DNA of 56,491 bases, from the NCBI GenBank assembly GCA_030447445.1, contig JAUJOW010000007.1, positions 80,333-136,823 on the forward strand, read 5' to 3'. The DNA is from Acidimicrobiales bacterium. Its GTDB lineage: Bacteria > Actinomycetota > Acidimicrobiia > Acidimicrobiales > Iamiaceae. Made by a program: the position numbers and the translations under genes. Below, piece after piece: positions 34,077-42,669 of this stretch. Within the stretch, counting starts at the first letter, position 1; every line of letters starts with the position of its first letter. The notes beneath the pieces were generated by a model. That model was not told the origin of the DNA. It made no database searches and saw nothing but the letters and a program-made list of their open reading frames with translations.

Positions 34077-34208
34077 GACCGTTCCTCTCCACTCGCCGGA
34101 CGAGCGGCCGGGACGCAGCGGCGGCAGCTGTCCGACCGCTCCCGCCCGCCTACCCTCGCCCCCACCCCGGAAACAGCTCGCGCGGCGCGGCGACGAGGAG
34201 CCGGCAAC

Positions 34209-34727
34209 ATGGCCGGCATGAAAGAGCACCGAAGCATCGACGTGGTCGTGGAGATCCCCCGGGGGAGCCGCAACAAGTACGAGCTCGACCACGAGACGGG
34301 CGTCATCCGCCTCGACCGCCGGCTGTTCTCGGCCACCGTGTACCCGGCCGACTACGGCTTCGTCCCCGACACGCTGGCCGAGGACGGCGACCCCCTCGAC
34401 GCGATGGTGATCCTGGAGGAGCCCACCTTCCCGGGGTGCTGGGTCACGGGCCGCCCGGTCGGCGTCTTCTGGATGGAGGACGACAAGGGCCCGGACGCGA
34501 AGATCATCTGCGTTCCCGACGGCGACCCGCGGTGGGAGCACGTGACCGAGATCGGCGAGCTCCCCGACTTCCTCACCGGCGAGATCGAGCACTTCTTCGA
34601 CGTCTACAAGATGCTCGAACCCGACAAGCACTCCAACACGCGCGGGTTCGAGGGCACCGAGGCGGCCTGGGCCGAGATCGATGCCGCCTTCAGGCGGGAG
34701 CAGGAGCGCGGCGAGCGAAGACGATGA
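34209..34727 (+). CDS. ppa: Inorganic pyrophosphatase (family I)
   Basis: A 172-residue soluble pyrophosphatase. Marks: EIPRGSRNKYELDHE, YPADYGFVPDTLAEDGDPLD (metal Asp residues), ILEEPTFPGC, DDKGPDAKIICVP and HFFDVYKMLEPDK. ATG at 34209 with a GAGGAG site upstream; ATG at 34218 is an alternative. Its 3' end overlaps the sortase gene on the opposite strand by 38 bases. Divergent from the SRPBCC gene. Confidence 0.95.
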   Translation: MAGMKEHRSIDVVVEIPRGSRNKYELDHETGVIRLDRRLFSATVYPADYGFVPDTLAEDGDPLDAMVILEEPTFPGCWVTGRPVGVFWMEDDKGPDAKIICVPDGDPRWEHVTEIGELPDFLTGEIEHFFDVYKMLEPDKHSNTRGFEGTEAAWAEIDAAFRREQERGERRR

Positions 34728-35394
34728 CGTTGTCCGTGTAGCTGCCCGTGCCCTCGTCGAAGGCGCCGCCGCAGGTGATGAGGCGCAGCTCGGGACCCTC
34801 GGTCGGCCCGTACACCCGGTCGGTCGGGAACGAGTCCTTGGGGTGTCGTTCGATGCGGTCGACGACGAAGCGGACCACGACGAGGTCGTCGCCGATCACC
34901 TCGATCTCGTCGCCGGCGCGCACCTGGTCGAGGTCGGCGAACACGCCGGGCTGGGACCGCAGGTTGACGTGGCCGGCGATGACGGCGGGGCCCCCGGCGC
35001 CCGGCGCCGAGCCGCCGGTCCACCACCCCGTGTCCGACGCCGTGGTCGGGACCTCGAGGGTCTGGTCGGGATTCAGGCCGAGCGGGATCACCGGGGCGTC
35101 GACCTCGATGGCGGGGACCACGAGGCGGACGGGCTCCGTGGCCACGGCCACCGCCGTCGGTCGGTCGCCCAGGGGCGACGGGGACGTGGTCGACGACGGT
35201 ACGGGGGCGGGAGCCTCCCCGCCGGAGCCGGCCACCACGGTCGGGGCCGACGGCCCGGCCGCCACCGGCTGGCGTGGGGCCTCGTCGCCGGCCACGGCGA
35301 GGCCGATGGTCATGCCCACCGCCCCGCTGGCCACCGCCAGGACGGCAGCCAGGATCCCGAGCCGGGCCCGGGGCCCCCACCGCTGCGTCGTCAT
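34690..35394 (-). CDS. Class F sortase
   Basis: A 234-residue sortase with an N-terminal signal anchor (ARLGILAAVLAVASGAVGM), a Pro/Ser/Thr linker and a C-terminal sortase domain: PAVIAGHVNLRS carries the catalytic His and LRLITCGGAFDEGTGSYTDN the catalytic Cys. The GxYxDNV ending is typical of class F. No LPxTG-type substrate gene is visible in the window. ATG at 35394 has a TAGGAT box 7 bases upstream. Confidence 0.9.
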   Translation of the reverse strand: MTTQRWGPRARLGILAAVLAVASGAVGMTIGLAVAGDEAPRQPVAAGPSAPTVVAGSGGEAPAPVPSSTTSPSPLGDRPTAVAVATEPVRLVVPAIEVDAPVIPLGLNPDQTLEVPTTASDTGWWTGGSAPGAGGPAVIAGHVNLRSQPGVFADLDQVRAGDEIEVIGDDLVVVRFVVDRIERHPKDSFPTDRVYGPTEGPELRLITCGGAFDEGTGSYTDNVIVFARRAPAPA

Positions 35395-35401
35395 CGTGAC
35401 G

Positions 35402-35407
35402 ATCCTA
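35402..35407 (-). promoter_or_regulatory. -10 box for sortase gene
   Basis: TAGGAT on the minus strand, 7 bases before the ATG at 35394; leaderless pattern. Confidence 0.5.
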
Positions 35408-35434
35408 CGGCCCCGGCCCGTCGCTGCGGTCGCA

Positions 35435-36412
35435 TCACGAGCGAGCGGTCGCGAGGAGCGCGGCACCGATGGCGCCGGCGTGCCCGCCGAGGAGGGCGGG
35501 CACGATGGGCACCGTCGGGCGGTGGTCGGCCCCGAGCACGAGCTCCCGGTAGGAGGTGCGCGTGGGCTCGAGGATCAGGTCGCCGGCGGACACGAGGCCG
35601 CCACCGATGACGACGATGTCCGAGTCGAGCAGGTTGACGAGGTTGGCGATGCCGAGGGCGACCCACCATCCGAAGCGGGCCAGCACCTCCTTGGCCTGGC
35701 CGTCGCCACCGGCGGCGGCGGTGGTGAGGTGCTCGCCGCGCACATCCTCGGGGTCCCCTCCGGCCAGGGCCAGCGCGGCGTCGGCGCGACCGGCGTGGGC
35801 CGCCTCCCGGGCGAGCTGGCCCAGCCCACTGCCCGACGCGTAGCGCTCCCAACACCCCCGCCGGCCACACGGGCACATGAGCCCGTCAGGGTCGATCACC
35901 ATGTGGCCGGGCTCGCCGGCGAATCCGTTGGCTCCCCGGAGGACCTCGCCCTTCACGGTGATGCCGGCGCCGATGCCGGTGCCGAGGGTGATCAGGAGCG
36001 AGTGATCGTGGCCCCGAGAGGCGCCCCGTTCGTGCTCTCCCCATGCTGCGCAGGTGGCGTCGTTCTCGACGGCGACGGGCAGACCGAGCCGCTCCTCCAG
36101 CACGGCCGCGAACCCGATGTCGACCACGCCGGGCAGGTTGGGGGCGAGGTGCAGCGTGCCGCCACGATCGACGAGGCCAGGGGCGCCCACGCCGAGCGCG
36201 GTCGCCGGTCGACCCAGCTCGCCTGCCGCCCGGTCCCGGAGCTGGGCCCCGAGGTCGGCGAGGGTGTCGACCACGGCCTCGGCACCGCGGGGCGTGGCCA
36301 CCTTCTCCTCGATCAGCGGTCCACCGGCGGCGGCGGCGTCGACGACGACGCCGAGCACCTTGGTGCCGCCGAGATCGAGCCCGACGGCGAGCCCGCCGGG
36401 GGACGAGGTCAA
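35435..36412 (-). CDS. ROK family glucokinase
   Basis: A 325-residue ROK kinase, closer to actinobacterial GlkA than the gene at 15.1 kb. ATP loop AVGLDLGGTKVLGVVVD, catalytic Asp in VAVENDATCAAWGE, LITLGTGIGAG, and zinc site EPGHMVIDPDGLMCPCGRRG with CWERYASG. TTG start at 36412 overlaps the baeRF stop (TTGA), so it is very likely coupled to it. A glkA gene near ArsA- and PimB'-type genes is also the order I recall in Streptomyces. Confidence 0.92.
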   Translation of the reverse strand: MTSSPGGLAVGLDLGGTKVLGVVVDAAAAGGPLIEEKVATPRGAEAVVDTLADLGAQLRDRAAGELGRPATALGVGAPGLVDRGGTLHLAPNLPGVVDIGFAAVLEERLGLPVAVENDATCAAWGEHERGASRGHDHSLLITLGTGIGAGITVKGEVLRGANGFAGEPGHMVIDPDGLMCPCGRRGCWERYASGSGLGQLAREAAHAGRADAALALAGGDPEDVRGEHLTTAAAGGDGQAKEVLARFGWWVALGIANLVNLLDSDIVVIGGGLVSAGDLILEPTRTSYRELVLGADHRPTVPIVPALLGGHAGAIGAALLATARS

Positions 36413-37524
36413 TAGCGCAAGAGGGCGCCGACCTGCCCGAGCACGTCGAGGTCGGCGTTGCCCACGCAGACCTCGACGCGGCACGACTGGGCCATGGCCT
36501 CGTCGATGGACTCCTCGACGACGTCGTCGATCTCCTCCATCTCGCCCCGGCACACCTTGCAACGGCGGCCGACGGTGGCCAGGGTGGCGCAGGGGCGGCA
36601 ACGCCACCCGGGGGCGGCGTAGCCGTCGGAGACGAGGAGACGATCCACGCGGCGCTCGGCCAGCGCCGCCAGCACCCGGTCGAGCCCGGCCACCCCCCGG
36701 TGACCGGCGCCGACGGCGTCACGCAGGCGAGCCACGAGCGCCGCCTCCTTGGCCCGCTCCTGTCGGGCCTCCACCTCCAGGGCCGCCTCCCGGACCTCGC
36801 TCACCGGGGCTCGTGGGTGCACGGCGATGCGCCCGCACAACCGGTCCCGGAGGTACGGGTGCAGCACCGCTTCGAGGGAACTGACGATCTCGTCGGGCCC
36901 CCCGAGGCACAAGCACTCGAAACGGTGCTGTTGGTGCACGCGGAAGGCGACGTCGGCGGCGCGGCGCAGATGATGGAGGGTGAGCGCCTCCACATGGCCG
37001 GCGTGGTCGCCCCGCTCCTTCTCGCCGCGGTGGTCGTAGTCGCGAGGCAGCTCGTCGAACAGCTCGGATCGGTCGATCAGCTCGCCGAGCTCGAACACGA
37101 ACATGCGGGCCCGCTGCTTGTCGGCGAGGAGGACGCCGAAGCGATCGTACTCCTGGACGACCGACTCGAGCTGGCCCACGGCAGGGACGTCGTTGATGAC
37201 CACCCGGCTGCGCACCGGGACGGGCAGGGGGACCACCCGCCAGAGGTCATGGGCCGAACAGGCGAAGATGGCCAGCCCCCGGGTGCGGGAGCGGTCGAAG
37301 CCGGCCCGCACGTAGGTCTCGATCCGCTGGAGGTCGTGGTGCACCGAGGGGGTGCCGTTGGCCCTGGTCCGAGCCGGGCGCAGCAGGCCGGACAGCTCGT
37401 GCTCGACGTCCTGGTGGCGGGGGAAGCGGCGGCCGTCCACGTCGAGGTAGCACGACGTCACCGGGACCCCACCGCCGTCGAACGATGCCAGCTCCCGGAT
37501 GGTGTCCTCGGTGATCAGCGACAC
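36409..37524 (-). CDS. baeRF-type release factor-like protein
   Basis: A 371-residue protein of the bacterial archaeo-eukaryotic release factor group: N-terminal LASFDGGGVPVTSCYLDVDG, RGLAIFACSAHDLWRVVPLP, central VLLADKQRARMFVFELGEL, and a C-terminal zinc ribbon (WRCRPCATLATVGRRCKVCR) before the final helix. The family is related to eRF1/Pelota/Vms1; action on stalled peptidyl-tRNA has been proposed, not shown here. GTG at 37524 with GGAGGTGAC directly upstream. Confidence 0.85.
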   Translation of the reverse strand: MSLITEDTIRELASFDGGGVPVTSCYLDVDGRRFPRHQDVEHELSGLLRPARTRANGTPSVHHDLQRIETYVRAGFDRSRTRGLAIFACSAHDLWRVVPLPVPVRSRVVINDVPAVGQLESVVQEYDRFGVLLADKQRARMFVFELGELIDRSELFDELPRDYDHRGEKERGDHAGHVEALTLHHLRRAADVAFRVHQQHRFECLCLGGPDEIVSSLEAVLHPYLRDRLCGRIAVHPRAPVSEVREAALEVEARQERAKEAALVARLRDAVGAGHRGVAGLDRVLAALAERRVDRLLVSDGYAAPGWRCRPCATLATVGRRCKVCRGEMEEIDDVVEESIDEAMAQSCRVEVCVGNADLDVLGQVGALLRY

Positions 37525-37609
37525 GTCACCTCCAGCGTTCGGGGTCGTCGCGGCATGGTAGGCGGACCCCGTGAGACGTGCTGAGGCCGCCACCGGCCCG
37601 GCGCTGGCG

Positions 37610-40162
37610 CTAGAGGAGCCCGACGCTCACCACCGACGCCCGCTCCTCGCCCAGGTCTCGGGCCCAGCCGGCCAGTTCGTCGTCGTCGGAGAGCAGGATC
37701 ACCTGGACGGCGCCGGCGAGGCCCTCCACCGCCGCCGCCAACCGGACGGCCTCCTCGGCGGACAGCTCGGCGAAGGCGTCGTCGAAGAGGATCGGCACCG
37801 AACCCCCCGCCCCGGTCCTGCGCTGCGCCGCCAGCCGGGACATGAGGTACCACTCGATCTCCTCGAGGCGGGCCTCGCTGGCCTCCTCGAGCTCGGCGGC
37901 GGTGGCCGTCTCGACCTCCTCGTCGAACGAGCCGTCGGCCAGGCGGCGCTCCACCCCGGTGAGCTCGACCTCGAGCAGGCCGGCCTCTGCCTGAGCCGCC
38001 TCGACGGCCGCCGTCACTGCCGCCAGCTGCTCTTCGAACGACGCCGGTGGGTCGAACGGGGCCATCTCCCCGGCTCCGGGGCTGTCGCCCTCTCGCTCGG
38101 CGAGGTGCTCCTCGGCTCGGCGCTCGGCCGTCTCGGCATCGGTGAGCGCCGCCCTGGCTCGCTCCACGGCGTCAGCGGCGGCATCGAGCGCGGAGCGGTC
38201 CAGGGCGGTCACCCGCTCCTCGGCGGCGACGACGTCGGCGGCGGTGGCGGCCACCTCGGCCGAGCAGGCGTCGACCTCCTCGCCCAGCGCGGCGACACGG
38301 GCCTCGGCCTCGGCGTGACGGGCGTGGCGCTCCTCTGCCGCCGCCCGGGCGACGGCGGCGTCGGCTCGACGGGCGGCCAGCTCCTCGGGAGAGAGCGGCG
38401 CCACCGGAGGCTGGGCGACGGCCTCCGGATGGGTCGGGTCGAGTCGAGCGAGATCGGCGTCGAGCTCGGCCAGCTGGGCTTCGAGCTGCAGGCGACGGGC
38501 GCTGGCGGCGGCGTGCTCGTCCAACCAGTGCTCGGCCAGGGCCACGAGGACGACGGTGTCCTCGGCGGGATCGTCGGTGGGCTCCACGACCAGGCCGGCA
38601 TCTGACAGGGCGGCGTGCAGGGCGGCGGTGGCGTGCCCGCCGTCTCCTCCGGTCACCCCCTCCGGGGCGCCGTCGAGGTCGAGCGCCCCCGACCCCGCCG
38701 CCGCCGCCGCTCGCTCTGCCTCTGCCTCGAGCGCGGCCAGCGCAACCTCGGCGGCGATCACGTCGGCTCTCGCCTCGGCCACCGCCGGGTTCTCGAGGAA
38801 CCGGCTCGACGGGGCCAGTGACATGGCGTACTCGGCGTAGCTGGCGAAACCGTGCTGGCCGAGGACCTGTCGCTCGGCGGCGCGGGCCTCCTCGAGACGG
38901 CTCCTGGCCCGCCGGCCGAGGCGACCCTGACGCTTCTGGGCGGCCAGCACCTGGGCATGGGCGGCCTCGAGCGCGGCGACCACCTCCGGGTCGAGCTCGG
39001 CAGCGGCGGCGGCCGCCGCCTGGGCCTCGGCCAGCGCCGCCCGCGTCTGCTCGACCCGGGCGTTGGCGTCGCTGAGCTCGCCCTCGAAGGCGATGGCGGC
39101 CTCGGCGGAGGCTCCGGCCACCGCCAGGTCTTCGCCGTCGGGCCGGCCGACGTCGTCCGGCCGAGGGTCGTCCTCGGCCCAGAGCCGCCCGTCGTCCCCG
39201 AACGGAGCCGGCTCGTCCTGGCCTCGCCGTGCATCCGCCGTCAGCTCGTCCCGTGGGAGTTCGGCCCGGACGGCGGCCAGGGCGTCGGCCACCGGTGCCG
39301 GGTCGGCGTCGGCCAGGGATGTCAGCTCCCCCTCCAGCTGGCGGCGCCGCTCGAGGAGGTCGGCGCGAGGGACGGGCGCCTCCGCCGCCGTGTCCGTCTC
39401 GGCCTCGCCCTCCCGCTCACCGGCGGGGCCGGCATCGGTGAAGTCGTCGAGGGAAGCGAGGACGGCGCCGGCTCCGGGATCGAGTCCGGCCCGAGCTTCC
39501 TCCAGGGACCGCTCGGCGCCGGCCCGGGCCTCCAGGGCGGCGGCGTGGCGACTGCGGGCCTGGGCCAACGCCTCCTCCTCGGGCACGGGCTCCTCGGCCA
39601 GCACGCGGAGGGCGGCCTCGGCCGCCTCCAGCTCCGCCGCTGCGGCCTCCCGACCGGCCTGGGCGGCGGCCAGCTCGGCGCGCGCCTCGTCGAGCGCCGC
39701 CGCCGCCTCCGCCGCCACGCGCTCGGCGGCCTCCTCGCGCCGTCGAGCCTCCTCCCGCTCGTCGAGCAGGGCCACCCGCCGGGCGGCGGCGTCGGCGAGC
39801 CGCGAGCGGGCGCCGGCGAGGCGCCGGGCGAGCCCGTCGCGGGACATCTCGGCTGCTCGCCGAGGGGAGCGCCGGCCGGGCGACACGTCCAACCCGGGGA
39901 GCTGGGTCGAGCGCACGACGTTGTCGTGCCCGTCACCGGAGAGCCCGAGCCCCCCCAGCACGGCCGGATCGAGGGGCAGGACCTGGCCGTCGACCTCGAC
40001 CTCGCCGCTCACCCCTGGGACGGTGCCGCATGGAAGGGCGGCGATGGCCTCGATCAGCTGCTGGCGAGCGGCCCCCCGCAGCCCCCGGACCACGGTCATG
40101 TCGGGGTGGAAGGAGATGGGGCTCGGGCGGTCGCCCGGCGGTTCGATGCGGCGGACCTTCAC
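37610..40162 (-). CDS. Large coiled-coil SMC/RecN-like protein lacking Walker A
   Basis: An 850-residue protein. The first 50 residues resemble the start of an SMC/AAA-type ATPase (ISFHPDMTVVRGLRGAARQQ LIEAI), but where the P-loop GxGKS should be it reads GLRGAARQQ. Two long Ala/Glu/Arg coiled-coil stretches (about 125-260 and 330-760) follow. The end looks like a Walker B region: SVPILFDDAFAELSAEEAVR, then GAVQVILLSDDDELAGWARD. So it has an ABC-like fold outline but probably cannot bind ATP in the usual way. GTG start overlaps the stop of the 99-residue gene (GTGA). Role unknown. Confidence 0.7.
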   Translation of the reverse strand: MKVRRIEPPGDRPSPISFHPDMTVVRGLRGAARQQLIEAIAALPCGTVPGVSGEVEVDGQVLPLDPAVLGGLGLSGDGHDNVVRSTQLPGLDVSPGRRSPRRAAEMSRDGLARRLAGARSRLADAAARRVALLDEREEARRREEAAERVAAEAAAALDEARAELAAAQAGREAAAAELEAAEAALRVLAEEPVPEEEALAQARSRHAAALEARAGAERSLEEARAGLDPGAGAVLASLDDFTDAGPAGEREGEAETDTAAEAPVPRADLLERRRQLEGELTSLADADPAPVADALAAVRAELPRDELTADARRGQDEPAPFGDDGRLWAEDDPRPDDVGRPDGEDLAVAGASAEAAIAFEGELSDANARVEQTRAALAEAQAAAAAAAELDPEVVAALEAAHAQVLAAQKRQGRLGRRARSRLEEARAAERQVLGQHGFASYAEYAMSLAPSSRFLENPAVAEARADVIAAEVALAALEAEAERAAAAAGSGALDLDGAPEGVTGGDGGHATAALHAALSDAGLVVEPTDDPAEDTVVLVALAEHWLDEHAAASARRLQLEAQLAELDADLARLDPTHPEAVAQPPVAPLSPEELAARRADAAVARAAAEERHARHAEAEARVAALGEEVDACSAEVAATAADVVAAEERVTALDRSALDAAADAVERARAALTDAETAERRAEEHLAEREGDSPGAGEMAPFDPPASFEEQLAAVTAAVEAAQAEAGLLEVELTGVERRLADGSFDEEVETATAAELEEASEARLEEIEWYLMSRLAAQRRTGAGGSVPILFDDAFAELSAEEAVRLAAAVEGLAGAVQVILLSDDDELAGWARDLGEERASVVSVGLL

Positions 40163-40458
40163 GAGACCGGGATCCGCTGCACACCGCCGCCATCGTCGCC
40201 GCCGTCGTCGTCGTCGCTGCCGTCGACACTGCCGGGGCGGCCGGATCGGCCGGGCGGCGACGAGGCCGCTCGGCTGGCCCTGCCGGCCCACGCGCTCATC
40301 GCCTCGACCACCGTGCCGACGGCGCGGGGGTCGGCCACGAGCTCGTCGGCCACGTCGAGCATGGCCCGGGCGGCGGCGATCATCTCACGGGCGGCCGACT
40401 GGAGCGCCTCGACGCCCTTGGCCACCACGTCGTCGTCGCCGGCGCTCGGGGCGGTCAC
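40159..40458 (-). CDS. Small helical protein with acidic Gly/Asp tail, unknown function
   Basis: A 99-residue protein: two helices (VVAKGVEALQSAAREMIAAA and VADELVADPRAVGTVVEAMS) then a flexible tail rich in Ser, Gly and Asp (DGSDDDDGGDDGGG). I do not recognise a family. The GTG start overlaps the ArsA-like stop and its own stop overlaps the next start (both GTGA), so it is made in step with both neighbours. Confidence 0.7.
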   Translation of the reverse strand: MTAPSAGDDDVVAKGVEALQSAAREMIAAARAMLDVADELVADPRAVGTVVEAMSAWAGRASRAASSPPGRSGRPGSVDGSDDDDGGDDGGGVQRIPVS

Positions 40459-41705
40459 GAGCGCACCCGGGCCCGGCCGTCGGCCGTCGCCCCCGCCGGT
40501 CGGTCGGCGGCGGTGGCGGTGGCCGTGGTGGCGGTGGTGGCGGTGGCGGCGAAGGTGACCCGGAGGCGACCGTCGTGCAGCGAGGCCGCTGCCACCTGTC
40601 GTCGCCGCAACGAGTCCGGCAACAGGAGCGCCCGCCGGTAGGGGCCGACCCTGATCAGGAGCTCGTCGTCGTGGCGGGCGAGGTCGAGGTCGTCACGGTC
40701 GGCGAAGGGCAGGTCGACGGTCAGGTCGACCTGATCACCACGCCGGCGGATGTCGATGGGGGCGCCGGCGTGGAGCACGGCGCTGGGGTCGATGTCGCCG
40801 TACAGCCGATCGGCGAAGGCGCGAAGGCGGTCGAGGCCTACCAGCTCCTCGGCCGCCAGCTCGCCCCGCAGCACCGGCAGAGGGGCGAAGCCCTCCTCGA
40901 TGGCGGCCAGGTGACCGGCGTGCAGCTCCTTCCAGGTGGCGAACCACGGATCGCTGACCTCGTCGGGCAGCAGGCGGTTGGCGATGACGCCGTCGACGCC
41001 GTAACCGAACAGCGACAGGTAGGTGAAGGTCCGCCGAGCTTCGGCGATCACGACCCGTTCCGGGTTGACCACCAAGCGCACGCTCGTCCGCCGGGTGTCG
41101 GTGAGCAGCTCCCGCACGCCGTCGAGGCGCTCGTACAGGCGGTGCGCCGACCCGAAGACCTCGTCGCCGGCCACAGGCAGCGTGGTGACCCGGGACAGCA
41201 GCGGCGACACCAGCCTGTTGAGCCGGCGGCCGGCCGGGAACACGCGGGTCATGTACCAGCTGAGGATGTCGGGCAACGAGAGCAGGCGGATGGTCTCCGC
41301 CGTCGGGGCGCAGTCGACGACCACCAGGTCCCACTCGTCGGACTCGGCGTAGGCCTTGATGTCGGAGAGGCTGAAGATCTCGTCGAGCCCGGGCAGCAGC
41401 GACAGCTCCTCGGCCTCGATGCCGCCGACGCCGGCCCACTGGAACACCTCGACCAGGTACGACTGGATGTCCGCCCAGGCTTCCTCCATGCGCTCCTGCG
41501 CGTCGAGCTGCTGTCCCCACAACCCGTCGACCACAGGCGTGGCCACCGGTCCGAGCTCCACGTCGAAGGCGTCGGCCAACGAGTGGGCGGGATCGGTCGA
41601 GAGCACGATCGTGCGCCGCCCGGCCTCGGCGGCCCGGAGCGCGGTGGCGGCAGCCACCGTGGTCTTGCCCACGCCGCCCTTCCCGGTGAAGAGCAGGACC
41701 CTCAC
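40455..41705 (-). CDS. ArsA/GET3-like ATPase
   Basis: A 416-residue single-domain ArsA-family ATPase. P-loop VLLFTGKGGVGKTTVAAATA, switch I STDPAHSLADAFD, switch II VVVDCAPTAETIRLLSLPD. The arsenite-binding cysteines of true ArsA are not seen, so a role in membrane-protein or lipid handling is more likely than arsenic export. The C-terminus carries a small HSP20-like beta domain (DIRRRGDQVDLTVDLPFADR, LLIRVGPYRRALLLPDSLRR) and a Thr/Ala tail. The mycobacterial counterpart I recall is Rv2184c. GTG start overlaps the SRPBCC stop. Confidence 0.9.
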   Translation of the reverse strand: MRVLLFTGKGGVGKTTVAAATALRAAEAGRRTIVLSTDPAHSLADAFDVELGPVATPVVDGLWGQQLDAQERMEEAWADIQSYLVEVFQWAGVGGIEAEELSLLPGLDEIFSLSDIKAYAESDEWDLVVVDCAPTAETIRLLSLPDILSWYMTRVFPAGRRLNRLVSPLLSRVTTLPVAGDEVFGSAHRLYERLDGVRELLTDTRRTSVRLVVNPERVVIAEARRTFTYLSLFGYGVDGVIANRLLPDEVSDPWFATWKELHAGHLAAIEEGFAPLPVLRGELAAEELVGLDRLRAFADRLYGDIDPSAVLHAGAPIDIRRRGDQVDLTVDLPFADRDDLDLARHDDELLIRVGPYRRALLLPDSLRRRQVAAASLHDGRLRVTFAATATTATTATATAADRPAGATADGRARVRS

Positions 41706-42157
41706 GGCGGCGGCCGGTTCTCCACCCGGGCCTTCAGCTCGCGGAGGGCGGTGTGCATGATCTTGAGCTGGGTTCGGCGCTTGACGAACCCGGGGAGGGG
41801 CAGGATCAGCTCGGCTTCCAGCACGTAGGTCACCTCGACCGGGCCGGCGTCACCGTGACCGTCCTCGTCGAAGCGGTAGTAGCCGTCGAGCTTGCGGGTC
41901 AGGTCACCCTGGACCAGCGCCCAGCTGAGCTGGCGGCGATCGCCGTGGTCGTAGCGCAGCGTGTAGCTGGTGCTGTAGCCCATGCCGGCGGCCCGGAAGC
42001 GCACGAGCGTCCCTCGCCCCTGGCCGTCGCGCTCGAGCACCGTGGCCGCCTTCAGGTCGCGGGCCCACTCCGGATAGCGCTCGAAGTCGAGCAACACCTG
42101 CAGGCACCGGTCGGCCGAGGCCTCGATCCGGGTGTGCTCGGTGACGGACTCGGCCAT
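41702..42157 (-). CDS. SRPBCC / polyketide cyclase-like lipid-binding protein
   Basis: A 151-residue single-domain SRPBCC protein: TRIEASADRCLQVLLDFERY, PEWARDLKAATVLERD, then LRYDHGDRRQLSWALVQGDL. It resembles the TB16.3 (Rv2185c) group, which sits beside an ArsA-like gene in mycobacteria. The fold forms a hydrophobic pocket; the ligand is unknown. ATG at 42157 follows a 77-base gap from the membrane protein gene, the largest break in this chain of genes between queG and the SMC-like gene. Confidence 0.85.
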   Translation of the reverse strand: MAESVTEHTRIEASADRCLQVLLDFERYPEWARDLKAATVLERDGQGRGTLVRFRAAGMGYSTSYTLRYDHGDRRQLSWALVQGDLTRKLDGYYRFDEDGHGDAGPVEVTYVLEAELILPLPGFVKRRTQLKIMHTALRELKARVENRPPP

Positions 42158-42234
42158 TGCTCCAGAACCATCCTGTCGAACGTGAGGGTCGCCGTCGTGC
42201 ATTCTGGTCGATGGGGCCGCGGTGCCGGGTTGCG

Positions 42235-42669
42235 TCACCGGTCCGTCGGGTGGCGAGAGGGGAACGACCCGTGCCGGGCTCCCCACAGGGCGGCGCAGCC
42301 GAGTCCGAACATCGGGGCCAGGACGACGAACGCCTGGTTGGTGAACGGGTGCGCCGCCGCCGTGGCCAGCGCCACCACCACCTGTGCGACGAGGCAGCCG
42401 AGCAACCGGCGCTGGACGGCGCGGGGCGCCGACCCCTGCAGGAAGAACAGCCCGCCCATGCCGATGGCGTCGTGACGGCTCCGACCGACCGCCACCAGGT
42501 ACGCCCACAGGGTGGCGCCACAGCCGGCCCCGAACAGGAGGAGCGACACCACGACAGCCACCTCGTTGAGCGGGCGCCGGGCCACGGCGGCCCCCACGGC
42601 GGCCACGGCGAACACCGCCGTGCCGGCGACGGCGGCGCCCACGATGCCTTCCCCTTCGCGCCCCCTCAT
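42235..42669 (-). CDS. Four-helix membrane protein of unknown function
   Basis: A 144-residue protein with four predicted membrane helices (GIVGAAVAGTAVFAVAAVG, EVAVVVSLLLFGAGCGATLW, LLGCLVAQVVVALATAAAHP, AFVVLAPMFGLGCAALWG). The HPFTNQAFVVLAPMFGLGC stretch resembles short actinobacterial membrane proteins next to pimB'. ATG at 42669 overlaps the preceding stop (ATGA). Confidence 0.75.
   Translation of the reverse strand: MRGREGEGIVGAAVAGTAVFAVAAVGAAVARRPLNEVAVVVSLLLFGAGCGATLWAYLVAVGRSRHDAIGMGGLFFLQGSAPRAVQRRLLGCLVAQVVVALATAAAHPFTNQAFVVLAPMFGLGCAALWGARHGSFPSRHPTDR

Noticed and set aside
39063-41828. Plus-strand frame of 921 codons opposite the SMC-like and ArsA genes
   Set aside because: Ser/Ala/Arg-rich shadow frame; the ArsA motifs on the minus strand settle the strand.
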